From Marinobacter lutaoensis (GTDB lineage Bacteria > Pseudomonadota > Gammaproteobacteria > Pseudomonadales > Oleiphilaceae), in assembly GCF_001981305.1 (NCBI RefSeq), contig NZ_MSCW01000006.1, forward strand, positions 1 through 64,000: a stretch of DNA of 64,000 nucleotides, written 5' to 3'. The notes beneath the pieces are model-generated. The model did not search any database. It saw only the letters and a list, made by a program, of their open reading frames with translations, and was not told where the DNA came from. The number at the start of each line of letters is the position of its first letter. Positions within the stretch are counted from its first letter, which is position 1. This document shows positions 36,561 to 46,290 of this stretch, in pieces. A program made the translations under genes and the position numbers.

Positions 36561-36591
36561 CAAGAACCCCGGTCAGCGGCCGGGGTTCTTG
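36561..36591 (-). terminator. Hairpin terminator after the acyl-CoA ligase gene
   Basis: CAAGAACCCCGG (36561-36572) pairs perfectly with CCGGGGTTCTTG (36580-36591) around a seven-base loop. It lies 25 bases beyond the stop of the minus-strand ligase gene. The T-rich flank (CTTTTACTGG) is on the plus-strand side, so its strand of action is not certain. Confidence 0.6.
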
Positions 36592-36616
36592 CTTTTACTG
36601 GCAGGGTTGAGGGGCG

Positions 36617-38305
36617 TTACTTCTTCAGCCCCATTTCCTCGATGGAGATTTCCCGCATCTTGAACTTCTGGATCTTGCCGGTGACGGTCATCGGGAAGGA
36701 ATCCACGAACTTGTAGTTCCTCGGGATCTTGAAGTGGGCGATTTTGCCCTTGCAGAAGGCCTGCAGGTCCTCGCCGGTAACCGGCTCGGCGTCCGGGCGC
36801 AGTTTCACCCAGGCAATCAGCTCCTCACCGTATTTCTCATCCGGAATGCCGGTGACCTGCACTTCCTCGATGGCCGGGTGGGTGTACAGGAACTCCTCGA
36901 TTTCCTTCGGATAGATGTTCTCGCCACCGCGGATCACCATGTCCTTGATGCGCCCGACGATCTGGATGTAGCCGTCCTCGTCCATGGTGGCGAGGTCACC
37001 GGTGTGCATCCAGCCGGCCTCGTCGATGGCTTCGCGGGTTTTCTCCTCGTTGTTCCAGTACTTGAGCATCACGCTGTAGCCCCGGGTGCAGAGTTCGCCG
37101 ATCTCGCCTCGGGGCACCACGTTGCCGGTGGCCGGGTCGATGATCTTGGTTTCCAGGTGCGGCTGGGTCCGGCCGACGGTGGTGACCTGCTTCTCGAACG
37201 GGTCGTTGGAGCTGGTTTGGGTGGAAACCGGGCTGGTTTCGGTCATGCCGTAGGCAATCTGCACTTCCTTCATGTGCATCTTGCTGTTGACCTTTTTCAT
37301 GACTTCCGCCGGGCAGATGGAGCCGGCCATGATGCCGGTGCGCAAGCTGGACAGGTCGTAGGACTCGAACTCCGGTTCGGCCAGTTCGGCGATGAACATG
37401 GTCGGGACGCCGTACAGGGCGGTGGCCTTCTCCTGGTGCACGGCCTCCAGCACCTTTTTCGGTTCAAAGCCCTCGCTCGGGTAGATCATGGTGGCCCCGT
37501 GGGTGATGCAGCCGAGGTTACCCATGACCATGCCGAAGCAGTGATACAGGGGCACCGGGATGACCATGCGGTCCTTCTCGCTCAGGCGCTGGCTTTCACC
37601 CACGAAGTAGCCGTTATTGAGGATGTTGTGGTGGGTGAGGGTGGCCCCCTTGGGATTGCCGGTGGTACCGGAGGTGAACTGGATGTTGATGGGGTCGTCG
37701 AACTGGAGTTCGTCCTGGCGCTGTTCCAGCTGCGCCTGGCTGACCGCGCCGGCGTGGGAGAGGAACTCCTGCCAGGTCCACATGCCGTCGTGGCGGTCTT
37801 CGTGCACGTTGATCACCGCCCGCAGTTCCGGCACGGCTTCCGCCTTGAGCTTGCCGGGCGCGCTGCGCTTGAGTTCCGGCGCCAGCTCGTAAAGCATCGC
37901 CCGGTAGTTGGAGGTCTTGAAGCGGTCGGCGGTCACCAGCACGCTGATGCCGGCCAGGTTCATGGCGTACTGGAGTTCATGCACGCCGTAGGCCGGGTTG
38001 ATGTTGACCAGAATGGCGCCCACCTTGGCGGTGGCGAACTGGGTCACGGTCCACTCGTAACGGTTCGGCGACCAGATGCCGACTCGGTCGCCCCGCTTGA
38101 CGCCGATGGCCATGAAGGCCCGGGCGGCCTCGTTGACCTTTTCGACGAATTCCCGGTAGGTCCACCGGATGCCCTGATGCAGGCAGACCAAGGCCTCGTT
38201 GTCCGGGAACTGCTCGGCGGTGCGGTCGAGCATCTCGCCGATGGTCATGCCGAGCAGGGGAACCTCGGCGGTACCGCTGGTGTAGCTGGGTAGAGTCTTG
38301 CGCAT
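36617..38305 (-). CDS. AMP-forming fatty-acyl-CoA ligase at the end of the liu cluster
   Basis: A 562-residue acyl-CoA ligase. Motifs: [20 protein letters not shown] (P-loop, about residue 204), [14 protein letters not shown] (about 350), [21 protein letters not shown] (about 443, split here from its hinge [16 protein letters not shown]) and the lysine motif [13 protein letters not shown] (about 540). The overall pattern is that of FadD/ACSF2-type medium- to long-chain ligases. It is the last gene of a minus-strand series running from liuR, so it may activate branched-chain or related acids, or acetoacetate produced by LiuE. The start at 38305 has GGGAGG eight bases upstream; an AACAACAA tract precedes that. 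Confidence 0.85.
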   Translation of the reverse strand: MRKTLPSYTSGTAEVPLLGMTIGEMLDRTAEQFPDNEALVCLHQGIRWTYREFVEKVNEAARAFMAIGVKRGDRVGIWSPNRYEWTVTQFATAKVGAILVNINPAYGVHELQYAMNLAGISVLVTADRFKTSNYRAMLYELAPELKRSAPGKLKAEAVPELRAVINVHEDRHDGMWTWQEFLSHAGAVSQAQLEQRQDELQFDDPINIQFTSGTTGNPKGATLTHHNILNNGYFVGESQRLSEKDRMVIPVPLYHCFGMVMGNLGCITHGATMIYPSEGFEPKKVLEAVHQEKATALYGVPTMFIAELAEPEFESYDLSSLRTGIMAGSICPAEVMKKVNSKMHMKEVQIAYGMTETSPVSTQTSSNDPFEKQVTTVGRTQPHLETKIIDPATGNVVPRGEIGELCTRGYSVMLKYWNNEEKTREAIDEAGWMHTGDLATMDEDGYIQIVGRIKDMVIRGGENIYPKEIEEFLYTHPAIEEVQVTGIPDEKYGEELIAWVKLRPDAEPVTGEDLQAFCKGKIAHFKIPRNYKFVDSFPMTVTGKIQKFKMREISIEEMGLKK

Positions 38306-38319
38306 ATCTCTGCCTCCCA

Positions 38320-38327
38320 TTGTTGTT
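38320..38327 (-). promoter_or_regulatory. AAYAAYAA (Hfq/Crc-like) tract before the acyl-CoA ligase
   Basis: Read on the minus strand, AACAACAA lies 15 bases before ATG 38305 and runs into the ATGGGAGG ribosome site. The position is the one expected for translational repression by Hfq/Crc; that role is inferred. Confidence 0.4.
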
Positions 38328-38340
38328 GTAGTCGAGGGCG

Positions 38341-38360
38341 AGCAAGCGGTTAGGCTTGCT
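38341..38360 (-). repeat. Intergenic hairpin between AhpD-like gene and acyl-CoA ligase
   Basis: AGCAAGC (38341-38347) pairs with GCTTGCT (38354-38360) around six bases, overlapping the stop codon of the AhpD-like gene. It may lower read-through into the ligase gene or stabilise the upstream message. Confidence 0.4.
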
Positions 38361-38934
38361 AGCGGCTCTGGCTGTGATATTCGGGGTTGGGTTGCATGTC
38401 GCTGGCGATCGCGACGCGGTTGGACATGTTGTAGAAGCCGACCAGGTTGCTCAGGTCCCAGATGGCCCGGTCGCTGAATCCGGCGTCCCGCAGGGCCTGG
38501 GTGTCCGCCTCGGTGACCTGTGCCGGGGTGCGGGTCAGTTTCGAGGCGAAGTCGAGCATGGCCCGCTGCCTCGGTTCCAGGCGCGCACTGCGGTAGTTCA
38601 TCACCAGGTGTTCGCCCAGGGCGGGGTCGCCACTGAGAACGCGCACGGCGGCGCCGTGGGCCACCAGGCAATAGAAGCACTTGTTCTCCGAGGAGACCAC
38701 CACGGCCACCATTTCTCGTTCCAGCTTGCTCAGCTCGCCGTCGCCGAGCATCAGCTCGTTGTACAAGCGGGTGAAGCCTTCCAGCTGTTTGAGGTTGTGG
38801 CTGTAAGCGGTGAGGACATTGGGGATCAGGCCGAGTTTTTCCTGGCAGATCTCAAAGTACTTGCGGGTGTCTTCCGGCAGGTCACTGAGTTCCGGAATCG
38901 GCAGATCGAGGGCCACGACGTTCTTGTTGTTCAT
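38359..38934 (-). CDS. AhpD-like / carboxymuconolactone decarboxylase family protein (peroxidase-related)
   Basis: A 191-residue alpha-helical protein. The redox centre [17 protein letters not shown] (about residues 83-99) has the C-x-x-C-x-x-x-H arrangement of alkylhydroperoxidase AhpD, and [23 protein letters not shown] downstream is the second conserved stretch of the group annotated as peroxidase-related enzymes. It probably reduces peroxides or acts as a thiol-disulfide protein, perhaps protecting against H2O2 from acyl-CoA oxidation. The start at 38934 has AGGAAG upstream. It lies between liuE and the acyl-CoA ligase, 65 bases after liuE. Confidence 0.78.
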   Translation of the reverse strand: MNNKNVVALDLPIPELSDLPEDTRKYFEICQEKLGLIPNVLTAYSHNLKQLEGFTRLYNELMLGDGELSKLEREMVAVVVSSENKCFYCLVAHGAAVRVLSGDPALGEHLVMNYRSARLEPRQRAMLDFASKLTRTPAQVTEADTQALRDAGFSDRAIWDLSNLVGFYNMSNRVAIASDMQPNPEYHSQSR

Positions 38935-38999
38935 GTTTGGCTTCCTGGTGTCTTTGTAGGATTCTGCGGCAGGCGCTTGTACCCGCCTGCCAGGGTCTG

Positions 39000-39908
39000 T
39001 CATTGGCAGTTGCCGCCCAGTGCCTGGCCAACCTTGGAGCCGTTGTGCCGGCCCAGCTGCTGGCATATCCAGTGGCCGGTTGCGACCAGTTTGTTGAGAT
39101 CCACGCCGGTGTTGATGCCCAGACCGTTCAGCAGGTATAGCACGTCTTCGGTGGCCACGTTGCCGGAGGCGCCCTTGGCGTAGGGGCAGCCCCCCAAACC
39201 CGCCACCGAGGCGTCGATCACCGCCACGCCGTCTTCCAGCACGGCGTACAGGTTGGCCAGGGCCTGGCCATAGGTGTCGTGGAAGTGGGCGGCCAGTTTT
39301 TCGACCGGTACGTGCGCTGCGACGGCGTCGAGCATACGTTTGGCCTTCAGCGGCGTGCCGACGCCGATGGTGTCACCCAGGGAAATTTCGTGGCAGCCCA
39401 TGTCGTACAACGCGCGGGCCACCTCGGCAACTTTGGCCGGCGCGATGTCACCCTCGTAGGGGCAGCCCATGACGGTGGAGACATAGCCCCGCACCGGAAT
39501 GCCGTGGTTGCGCGCCGCTTCCACCACCGGGGCGAAGCGCTCCAGGCTCTCGGCGATGCTGCAGTTGATGTTCTTGCGGGTGAAGGATTCGGAGGCGGCG
39601 CCAAACACCGCCACTTCGTCCACGCCCGCCGCCAGGGCGTTCTCGAAACCCTTGAGGTTGGGGGTGAGGGCGGAGTAGCACACCCCGGGCTTGCGGTGGA
39701 TGCCGGCCATCACCTCGGCGGCATCGCCCATTTGCGGCACCCACTTCGGTGACACGAAACTGGCCGCCTCGATGTGGGTCAGGCCGCAGTCGGCCAGACG
39801 GTCGATCAGCCCGGTCTTGATGGCGGTGGCGATGACCGGGCCGGGCTCGTTCTGCAAGCCGTCCCGGGGGCTCATTTCCACCAGCCGCACCTGTTTGGGA
39901 AATGCCAT
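39000..39908 (-). CDS. liuE: Hydroxymethylglutaryl-CoA lyase
   Basis: A 302-residue TIM-barrel lyase that splits HMG-CoA to acetyl-CoA and acetoacetate, the last step of leucine breakdown. The N-terminal [12 protein letters not shown] holds the catalytic Arg and metal-binding Asp; [26 protein letters not shown] and [12 protein letters not shown] carry further active-site residues, and the mobile-loop cysteine is in [19 protein letters not shown] (about residue 266). It overlaps liuD by three to four bases (ATGA). All features of a working enzyme are present. Confidence 0.93.
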   Translation of the reverse strand: MAFPKQVRLVEMSPRDGLQNEPGPVIATAIKTGLIDRLADCGLTHIEAASFVSPKWVPQMGDAAEVMAGIHRKPGVCYSALTPNLKGFENALAAGVDEVAVFGAASESFTRKNINCSIAESLERFAPVVEAARNHGIPVRGYVSTVMGCPYEGDIAPAKVAEVARALYDMGCHEISLGDTIGVGTPLKAKRMLDAVAAHVPVEKLAAHFHDTYGQALANLYAVLEDGVAVIDASVAGLGGCPYAKGASGNVATEDVLYLLNGLGINTGVDLNKLVATGHWICQQLGRHNGSKVGQALGGNCQ

Positions 39909-41896
39909 CACGCGCCCTCCCCGGTGTCGATTGCCATCAGCTCGGCGCCCTCCGGCACCTGGTCGCCTTCGGCGAAGAAGATCTCGGTGACGACGCCGTC
40001 GGCGGGAGCCTTGATGGCGTGTTCCATTTTCATGGCTTCCATGATGACCAGGGTCTGGCCGGCACTGACGCTGTCGCCCACCTTCACCTGGATGGCCACC
40101 ACGGCACCGTTCATGGGCGCCGCGAGGCTGCCCTCGGAGGCCAGTTCCTCGAAGCCGTAGGTTTCCTGGTACAGCGAGCACTTGAAGGTGTCGCCCTCGT
40201 GGAACAACACCAGGTCGTCGTCGTGCAGATGGCCATGCACGCTGATGCGGTGGCCGTTGATGACGGCTTGCAGGTAGTCGTCGTCCAGGCGGGCGTTGAG
40301 ATGGTAGGTGCTGTCGCCCAGGAGTACCAGGTAGCGGTCGTCCCGCTCCAGGATTTTCAGTTCGTGGATGTCGTCACCCACCTGCAGTTTGAGTGGCTGG
40401 GCGTACTCGGAGTTCATGCGCCAGCTGTTCTTGCGGCCGAACGGCGACCAGGGATCGGCGGTGACCGGTTCCGCCGACTTGCGTTGTTCCAGCACGAACG
40501 CGGCGGCCAGAACCAGCGCCTTGTCGGTGTCCAGCCGGGCTTTCGGGAACAGCAGCGACTCGTGCTGGCCGATGAAGTGAGTGGTCAGCTCCGCCTCGCG
40601 GAACGGCTGCGAATCCACCAGGGCCCGCAGGAATCGGATGTTGGTCCGGACGCCGGCAATGCGGTACTGCTCCAGGGCCTGGACCATGCGGTTGATGGCC
40701 TGCTCCCGGGTTTCGTCCCAGACGATCAGCTTGGCGATCATCGGGTCGTAATGGATGCTGATCTCGTCGCCTTCGGTGACCCCGGTATCCACCCGCACGT
40801 GGGCGGATTCATCCGGGGTGCGCAGGTAGCGCAGGGTACCGGTGGCGGGCAGGAAGTCCTGGTCCGGGTCCTCGGCGTAGATGCGGGCTTCCAGGGCATG
40901 GCCCCGGGTTTTCACCTGCGCCTGGGCCAGCGGCAGTGGTTCGCCCCAGGCCACCTTGAGCTGCCATTCCACCAGATCCAGGCCGGTGACCATTTCGGTG
41001 ACCGGGTGCTCGACCTGCAAGCGGGTGTTCATTTCCATAAAGAAGAAGGAACCGTCCACGTCGTACAGGAATTCGACGGTGCCGGCACCCACGTAGTCAA
41101 TGGCCTGGGCTGCCCGCACGGCGGCTTCGCCCATGGCCTGACGGACCTCTTCCGACAGTCCGGGTGCGGGGGCTTCCTCCAGCACCTTCTGGTGCCGGCG
41201 CTGCACCGAGCAGTCCCGTTCGGCCAGATAGATGCCGTTGCCGTGCCGGTCGCAGAACACCTGGATTTCCACATGCCGCGGTTGGGTGAGGTAGCGCTCG
41301 ATCAGCATGTCGGGGTTGCCGAAGGCATTGCGGGCCTCGCGCTGGGCGGCGGCCAGGGCGTCGTCGAACTCGGCCAGGCGTTCCACCACCCGCATGCCCT
41401 TGCCGCCGCCACCGGCGACGGCTTTCAGCAGCAGCGGGAAACCGCACTTTTCAGCTTCCGCGCGCAGCAGGTCGGGAGACTGGTCGGCGCCATGATAACC
41501 CGGCACCAGCGGCACGCCAGCGGTTTCCATGATGGACTTGGCGGCGGATTTGGAGCCCATGGCGGCAATGGCCGAGGAGGGCGGCCCGATGAAAACCAGG
41601 CCATGGGCTTCGCAGGCCTCGGCGAACCCGGCGTTCTCGGAGAGGAAACCGTAGCCGGGGTGGATGGCCTGGGCGCCGCTGCGCTTGGCGATGTCGATGA
41701 TGAGGTCGCCCCTCAGGTAGCTTTCGGCACTGGGCGCGGGGCCGAGCCGGAAGGCTTCGTCGGCCAGGGCCACGTGGCGGGCGTTGGCGTCGGCGTCGGA
41801 ATAGACGGCAACGCAGCGGATCCCCATCCGGTGGGCGGTCTGGATGATGCGGCAGGCGATCTCGCCCCGGTTGGCGATCAGAATCTTGCTGAACAT
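39908..41896 (-). CDS. liuD: Methylcrotonyl-CoA carboxylase, biotin-containing alpha subunit
   Basis: A 662-residue subunit with biotin carboxylase and biotin carrier domains. The start [17 protein letters not shown] is typical. The ATP-grasp glycine loop [14 protein letters not shown] is near residue 160, [13 protein letters not shown] and [15 protein letters not shown] near 210-240, and the biotinylated lysine lies in [12 protein letters not shown] near the C-terminus (about residue 627). It joins LiuB to carboxylate 3-methylcrotonyl-CoA to 3-methylglutaconyl-CoA. The ribosome site is GGAGGAA. It sits five bases after liuC, in the standard liu order. Confidence 0.93.
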   Translation of the reverse strand: MFSKILIANRGEIACRIIQTAHRMGIRCVAVYSDADANARHVALADEAFRLGPAPSAESYLRGDLIIDIAKRSGAQAIHPGYGFLSENAGFAEACEAHGLVFIGPPSSAIAAMGSKSAAKSIMETAGVPLVPGYHGADQSPDLLRAEAEKCGFPLLLKAVAGGGGKGMRVVERLAEFDDALAAAQREARNAFGNPDMLIERYLTQPRHVEIQVFCDRHGNGIYLAERDCSVQRRHQKVLEEAPAPGLSEEVRQAMGEAAVRAAQAIDYVGAGTVEFLYDVDGSFFFMEMNTRLQVEHPVTEMVTGLDLVEWQLKVAWGEPLPLAQAQVKTRGHALEARIYAEDPDQDFLPATGTLRYLRTPDESAHVRVDTGVTEGDEISIHYDPMIAKLIVWDETREQAINRMVQALEQYRIAGVRTNIRFLRALVDSQPFREAELTTHFIGQHESLLFPKARLDTDKALVLAAAFVLEQRKSAEPVTADPWSPFGRKNSWRMNSEYAQPLKLQVGDDIHELKILERDDRYLVLLGDSTYHLNARLDDDYLQAVINGHRISVHGHLHDDDLVLFHEGDTFKCSLYQETYGFEELASEGSLAAPMNGAVVAIQVKVGDSVSAGQTLVIMEAMKMEHAIKAPADGVVTEIFFAEGDQVPEGAELMAIDTGEGA

Positions 41897-41901
41897 GGTG
41901 G

Positions 41902-42705
41902 TTATTCCTCCGGAACCCAGTTGGCCTTGCGCTTGTTGAGGAAGGCGCTGAGCCCTTCCTGGCCCTCTTCGCTTACCCGGATGTCGGCAATGCGCTGGGC
42001 GGTGTCTTCGATCACGTGGTCGTCGATCGGCGAGTGACTGACGGCGAACACCAGGTCCTTGGCCGCCTTCATTGCGTCGGGACCGTTCTTGGCCAGCTGT
42101 TGCAGCAGCTCGTCGCACCGTTGTTCCAGCGCGGCCATGTCTTCGCAGACGACGTGCACCAGGCCGTAATCCCGCGCCTGCCAGGCGCTGAACACTTCGG
42201 CGGACAGGAAGTAGCGACGGGCCTGGCGCTCGCCGATGGCGCGCACCACGTAGGGGCTGATGACGGCCGGGATGAGGCCGAGTTTCACTTCGCTCAGGCA
42301 GAAGCTGGACTGTTCGGTGGCCAGCACGATGTCGCAGCAGGCAGCAAGCCCCACGGCACCGCCGTAGGCGGCACCCTGGACCAGGCCGATCACCGGCTTG
42401 CTCAGGCCGTTGAGCACGGCCATCAGGCGCGCCAGCTGGCGGGCGTCGTCCAGGTTTTCCTGGCGGCTGTTGCCGGCCATGCGCCGCATCCACGCCAGAT
42501 CGGCGCCGGCGGAGAAGTGCTTGCCCTCGGAGCGCAGAATCACCACCCGGGTGCCGGTGTCGGCGTTGACGTCGGTGAGGGCGTGAATCAGCTGCTGGAT
42601 GATCACGTCGTCGAAGGCGTTGCGTTTGTCGGGACGGTTCAGCACGACCTCGGTGACGCCGCCGTCACGGCGACGGAGCAGAACCGCGGATTCCTGTTCG
42701 GTCAT
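41902..42705 (-). CDS. liuC: Methylglutaconyl-CoA hydratase (enoyl-CoA hydratase family)
   Basis: A 267-residue crotonase-fold enzyme converting 3-methylglutaconyl-CoA to HMG-CoA. The oxyanion-hole segment GKHFSAGADLAWMRRM is near residue 66 and GAAYGGAVGLAACCDIVLAT near residue 112, followed by SEVKLGLIPAVISPYV. The assignment over a general enoyl-CoA hydratase rests on its place between liuB and liuD. Start and stop spacing (14 bases from liuB) indicate one operon. Confidence 0.9.
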   Translation of the reverse strand: MTEQESAVLLRRRDGGVTEVVLNRPDKRNAFDDVIIQQLIHALTDVNADTGTRVVILRSEGKHFSAGADLAWMRRMAGNSRQENLDDARQLARLMAVLNGLSKPVIGLVQGAAYGGAVGLAACCDIVLATEQSSFCLSEVKLGLIPAVISPYVVRAIGERQARRYFLSAEVFSAWQARDYGLVHVVCEDMAALEQRCDELLQQLAKNGPDAMKAAKDLVFAVSHSPIDDHVIEDTAQRIADIRVSEEGQEGLSAFLNKRKANWVPEE

Positions 42706-42719
42706 GGTGTTTCTCCCGG

Positions 42720-44327
42720 TTACATGCGGAACACGCCGAAGCGTGTCGGTTGGGCCGGCCGGTTCAGCGCGGCGGATAGGCTCAGCGCCACCACTTCTCG
42801 GGTCTGGGCCGGGTCGATCACGCCGTCGTCCCAGAGGCGGGCGCTGGCGTAGTAAGGGTGGCCCTGATGTTCGTACTTCTCGGTGATGGGGCGCTTGAAG
42901 GCGGCCTCGTCTTCCTCGCTCCAGCGTTCACCCTTGCGCTCCAGGCCCTCACGGCGTACCTGGGCCAGGACGTTGGCCGCCTGTTCGCCGCCCATCACGG
43001 AGATGCGGGCGTTGGGCCACATCCACAGGAAGTCGGGGCTGTAGGCGCGGCCGCACATGCCGTAGTTGCCGGCGCCGTAGCTGCCGCCGATGAGCACGGT
43101 GATCTTGGGCACTTCGGCACAGGCGACGGCCATGACCATCTTGGCGCCGTGCTTGGCGATACCTTCGGACTCATACTTCCGGCCGACCATGAAGCCGGTG
43201 ATGTTCTGGAGGAACAGCAGCGGGATGTTGCGCTGGCAGCACAGTTCGATGAAATGGGCGCCCTTCTGGGCGGATTCGCTGAACAGGATGCCGTTGTTGG
43301 CGATGATGCCCACTGGGTAGCCGTGAATGTGGGCGAAGCCGGTGACCAGGGTCTGGCCGTAGTAGCGTTTGAACTCGTCGAACTCGGAGCCGTCGACGAT
43401 GCGGGCGATGACGTCGCGCACGTCGAACGGCTTGCGCAGGTCGGTGCCGACGATGCCGTAGATTTCCTCGGCGTCGTACAGCGGTGCCTTCGGTTTCTGG
43501 ACTTCCACGGGAACCGGTTTGCGGCGGTTGAGGTTGGCAACGCAGCGGCGGGCGATTTCCAGGGCGTGGGCGTCATTCTCGGCGTAGTGGTCGGCGACGC
43601 CGGAGACTTTGCAGTGTACGTCGGCGCCGCCCAGGTCCTCGGCGCTGACCACTTCACCGGTGGCGGCTTTCACCAGCGGCGGGCCGGCCAGGAAGATGGT
43701 GCCCTGGTTGCGCACGATGATGGACTCGTCGGCCATGGCGGGCACATAGGCACCGCCGGCGGTGCACAGGCCCATGACAACAGCGATCTGGGGGATGCCG
43801 GCGGCGGACATACGAGCCTGGTTGTAGAAGATGCGGCCGAAGTGGTCACGGTCGGGGAAGACTTCGTCCTGATGTGGCAGGTTGGCGCCGCCGGAATCGA
43901 CCAGGTAGATGCAGGGCAGGTGATTCTGCATGGCGATTTCCTGGGCGCGCAGGTGTTTTTTGACGGTGAGCGGGTAGTAGCTGCCGCCTTTGACGGTGGC
44001 GTCGTTGGCGACGATCATGCACTCGACGCCGGACACCCGGCCGATGCCGGCGATGACGCCGGCGGCGGGCACTTCCTCGGCGTAAACGTTGTAGGCGGCA
44101 AACTGGCCGATTTCCAGAAACGGCGAGCCGTCGTCCAGCAGCCGGTTGATGCGCTCACGGGGCAGCAGCTTGCCACGGGCGACGTGGCGTTCCTGATAAG
44201 CGGGGCCACCGCCCTGCTGAATCTTTTCGACTTTTTCTCGGAGGTCGGCGACGGCTTGTTGCATGGCCTGATGGTTGGCCTGGAATTCGTCGGACCTTGG
44301 GTTGATTTTGCTTTGGAGCACGGTCAT
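42720..44327 (-). CDS. liuB: Methylcrotonyl-CoA carboxylase, carboxyltransferase beta subunit
   Basis: A 535-residue carboxyltransferase, the usual length for MccB. Conserved-looking segments: [22 protein letters not shown] near residue 42, [40 protein letters not shown] (about 190), and [22 protein letters not shown] (about 385) with [16 protein letters not shown] after it. It accepts CO2 from biotin on LiuD. The start at 44327 gives the normal N-terminus [15 protein letters not shown]; a longer reading to 44387 would enter the liuA-liuB hairpin. Confidence 0.93.
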   Translation of the reverse strand: MTVLQSKINPRSDEFQANHQAMQQAVADLREKVEKIQQGGGPAYQERHVARGKLLPRERINRLLDDGSPFLEIGQFAAYNVYAEEVPAAGVIAGIGRVSGVECMIVANDATVKGGSYYPLTVKKHLRAQEIAMQNHLPCIYLVDSGGANLPHQDEVFPDRDHFGRIFYNQARMSAAGIPQIAVVMGLCTAGGAYVPAMADESIIVRNQGTIFLAGPPLVKAATGEVVSAEDLGGADVHCKVSGVADHYAENDAHALEIARRCVANLNRRKPVPVEVQKPKAPLYDAEEIYGIVGTDLRKPFDVRDVIARIVDGSEFDEFKRYYGQTLVTGFAHIHGYPVGIIANNGILFSESAQKGAHFIELCCQRNIPLLFLQNITGFMVGRKYESEGIAKHGAKMVMAVACAEVPKITVLIGGSYGAGNYGMCGRAYSPDFLWMWPNARISVMGGEQAANVLAQVRREGLERKGERWSEEDEAAFKRPITEKYEHQGHPYYASARLWDDGVIDPAQTREVVALSLSAALNRPAQPTRFGVFRM

Positions 44328-44359
44328 TGGTTCGTATCCCTCGGTTTGGGCGCGTCCGG

Positions 44360-44397
44360 GTCTGGCGGGGTGTTCTGGAAAGAGCACCCCGTCAGAC
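44360..44397 (-). repeat. Hairpin between liuA and liuB
   Basis: GTCTGGCGGGGTG (44360-44372) pairs with CACCCCGTCAGAC (44385-44397) at 12 of 13 positions around 12 bases. There is no T tract on the minus strand. It may set a lower level of liuBCDE relative to liuA. Confidence 0.55.
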
Positions 44398-44434
44398 CCT
44401 CGTCCAACCTTGTCGGTGGATTCGGTGCAGAGAC

Positions 44435-45601
44435 TTACTTGTTCAGGAACAGCTCGCGACCGATCAGCATCCGTCGGATTTCAGAGGTTCCAGCGCCGAT
44501 TTCGTAGAGTTTCGCGTCCCGCAGCAGGCGGCCGGTCGGGTATTCGTTGATGTAGCCGTTGCCGCCCAGCAGCTGGATGGCGTCCAGCGCCAGTTTGGTG
44601 GCCATTTCCGCGGAGTAGAGGATGGCGCCGGCGGCGTCCTTGCGGGTGGTTTCGCCCCGGTCGGCGGACTGGGCGACCATGTAGACGTAGGACTTGGCGG
44701 CGTTCATTTGGGTGTACATGTCGGCGACTTTGCCCTGCACCAGTTCAAATTCGCCGATGGCCTGGCCGAACTGTTTGCGCTCGCGGATGTAGGGGACCAC
44801 CACATCCATGGCGGCCTGCATGATGCCCAGCGGGCCGCCGGACAGGACGAGCCGTTCGTAGTCCAGGCCGCTCATCAGGACGCGGGCGCCACCGCCCACT
44901 TCGCCCAGAATGTTTTCCTTGGGTACCGGGCAATCCTGGAATACCAGCTCACAGGTGTTGGAGCCACGCATGCCCAGTTTGTCCAGTTTCTGGTGGCGGC
45001 TGAAGCCGGGGAAGTCGCGCTCGACGATGAAGGCGGTGATGCCCCGGGATCCGCCCTGGGGATCGGTCTTGGCGTAGATGACGTAGACGTTGGCATCCGG
45101 GCCGTTGGTGATCCACATCTTGTTGCCGTTGAGGACGTAGTGGTCGCCGGCGTCACGGGCGGTGAGTTTCATGGAGACGACGTCGGAACCGGCATTCGGC
45201 TCGGACATGGCCAGGGCGCCGATGTGTTCGCCGCTGACCAGTTTGGGCAGGTATTTGCGTTTCTGTTCTTCGGTGCCGTTGCGGTGAATCTGGTTCACGC
45301 ACAGGTTGGAGTGGGCGCCGTAAGAAAGGCCAACGGAGGCGGAGGCCCGGCTGATTTCTTCCATGGCGATGACGTGGGCCAGGTAGCCCATGTCGGCACC
45401 GCCGTACTCCTCCTTCACGGTAATACCCAGCAGGCCCATGTCGCCGAGCTTACGCCAGAGATCCATGGGGAACTCGTTGTCCCGGTCGATGTCGGCGGCC
45501 CGGGGCGCGATTTCTGCGGCGGCGAAGCTGTTGACTTGCTCGCGGAGCATGTCGAGGGTTTCACCAAGGCCGAAATTGAGCTCTGAGTACTGTGATTTCA
45601 T
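44435..45601 (-). CDS. liuA: Isovaleryl-CoA dehydrogenase
   Basis: A 388-residue acyl-CoA dehydrogenase that oxidises isovaleryl-CoA to 3-methylcrotonyl-CoA with electrons going to ETF. The catalytic Glu is in [19 protein letters not shown] (about residue 245), the position special to isovaleryl-CoA dehydrogenases rather than the later Glu of medium-chain enzymes. [28 protein letters not shown] and the C-terminal [19 protein letters not shown] complete the FAD-binding pattern. It is the first structural gene after liuR, 55 bases downstream, with AAAGG before the ATG. Confidence 0.93.
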   Translation of the reverse strand: MKSQYSELNFGLGETLDMLREQVNSFAAAEIAPRAADIDRDNEFPMDLWRKLGDMGLLGITVKEEYGGADMGYLAHVIAMEEISRASASVGLSYGAHSNLCVNQIHRNGTEEQKRKYLPKLVSGEHIGALAMSEPNAGSDVVSMKLTARDAGDHYVLNGNKMWITNGPDANVYVIYAKTDPQGGSRGITAFIVERDFPGFSRHQKLDKLGMRGSNTCELVFQDCPVPKENILGEVGGGARVLMSGLDYERLVLSGGPLGIMQAAMDVVVPYIRERKQFGQAIGEFELVQGKVADMYTQMNAAKSYVYMVAQSADRGETTRKDAAGAILYSAEMATKLALDAIQLLGGNGYINEYPTGRLLRDAKLYEIGAGTSEIRRMLIGRELFLNK

Positions 45602-45656
45602 TGTTGGCTACCTTTGTGTCTTGTGATTGTTGTCCCGCCAACCATGGTCTGCGGGG

Positions 45657-46097
45657 TTATGTCTCTTCGACTTCTTCCGGTGCCTCGGTCAGCCCCATGA
45701 CTTGCTTCTTTTTCTGGAGCTCGGCCAGGGCCTCCCGGCAGCGCGCCTCGGCGGTTTCCATTTCCATCTCCGCCTGGGCGATGTCGTTCTTTTGTTGTTC
45801 CAGCTGGGCCCGTTTCTCCTCCAGGATCTTCAGCATTTTCTTCAGCTGTTTCTCATTCCCGGTCGGGGTTTCGTCCCAGAGGTCGAACAGTTCCTTGGTT
45901 TCGGCGAGGGAAAAGCCCATGCGCTTGCCGCGCAGAATCAGCTTCAGGCGAACCCGGTCCTTGGTGCTGAAGATCCGGGTCTGGCCCTTGCGCTTGGGTT
46001 TGAGCAGGCCCTGATCCTCGTAGAAGCGGATGCTCCGGGTGGTGACGTCAAACTCCTGGGACAGTTCGCTGATGCTGAAGGTGCGTTTTTCGGACAT
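45657..46097 (-). CDS. liuR: MerR-family regulator of leucine/branched-chain acid catabolism
   Basis: A 146-residue MerR protein. The winged-helix domain starts FSISELSQEFDVTTRSIRFYEDQGLL (about residues 7-32) and RIFSTKDRVRLKLILRGKRMGFSLAETKELFDLW continues into the dimer helix; the remainder is a long coiled coil rich in Glu and Lys (about residues 85-130). No ligand-sensing cysteines are seen. Sequence and position upstream of liuABCDE identify LiuR, the repressor of branched-chain amino-acid degradation in many Gammaproteobacteria. Its own promoter carries the palindrome found at three further operons in this window. AAAGGGG precedes the start. Confidence 0.9.
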   Translation of the reverse strand: MSEKRTFSISELSQEFDVTTRSIRFYEDQGLLKPKRKGQTRIFSTKDRVRLKLILRGKRMGFSLAETKELFDLWDETPTGNEKQLKKMLKILEEKRAQLEQQKNDIAQAEMEMETAEARCREALAELQKKKQVMGLTEAPEEVEET

Positions 46098-46132
46098 GGC
46101 GATTCCCCTTTTTTGACCTAGGTTAGATGAAG

Positions 46133-46148
46133 TTTACGTAAACGTAAA
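46133..46148. promoter_or_regulatory. LiuR operator in front of liuR-liuABCDE
   Basis: TTTACGTAAACGTAAA is an exact TTTACGT-WW-ACGTAAA palindrome 36-51 bases before the liuR start codon. It defines the reference site used for the other three operators in this window. Autoregulation of liuR and control of the whole operon follow naturally. Confidence 0.8.
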
Positions 46149-46290
46149 GTGGTTTCAGGGTGATTCTGTGGTGTCACGCACGGCGCGGGCGCGGCCGGCA
46201 CGATCCGCGATCTTGCGGCATTGTAACAGGGGCGGAGGCGTCGGGGATCGGCGTCGTGGGCGCTGGGCGCGCCCACGGGCTGAGGGGGGA

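Noticed and set aside
39902..42037. A 711-codon plus-strand frame opposite liuD and liuC
   Set aside because: It is the mirror of conserved carboxylase and hydratase genes on the minus strand, with His/Gly/Val-rich composition and no ribosome site.
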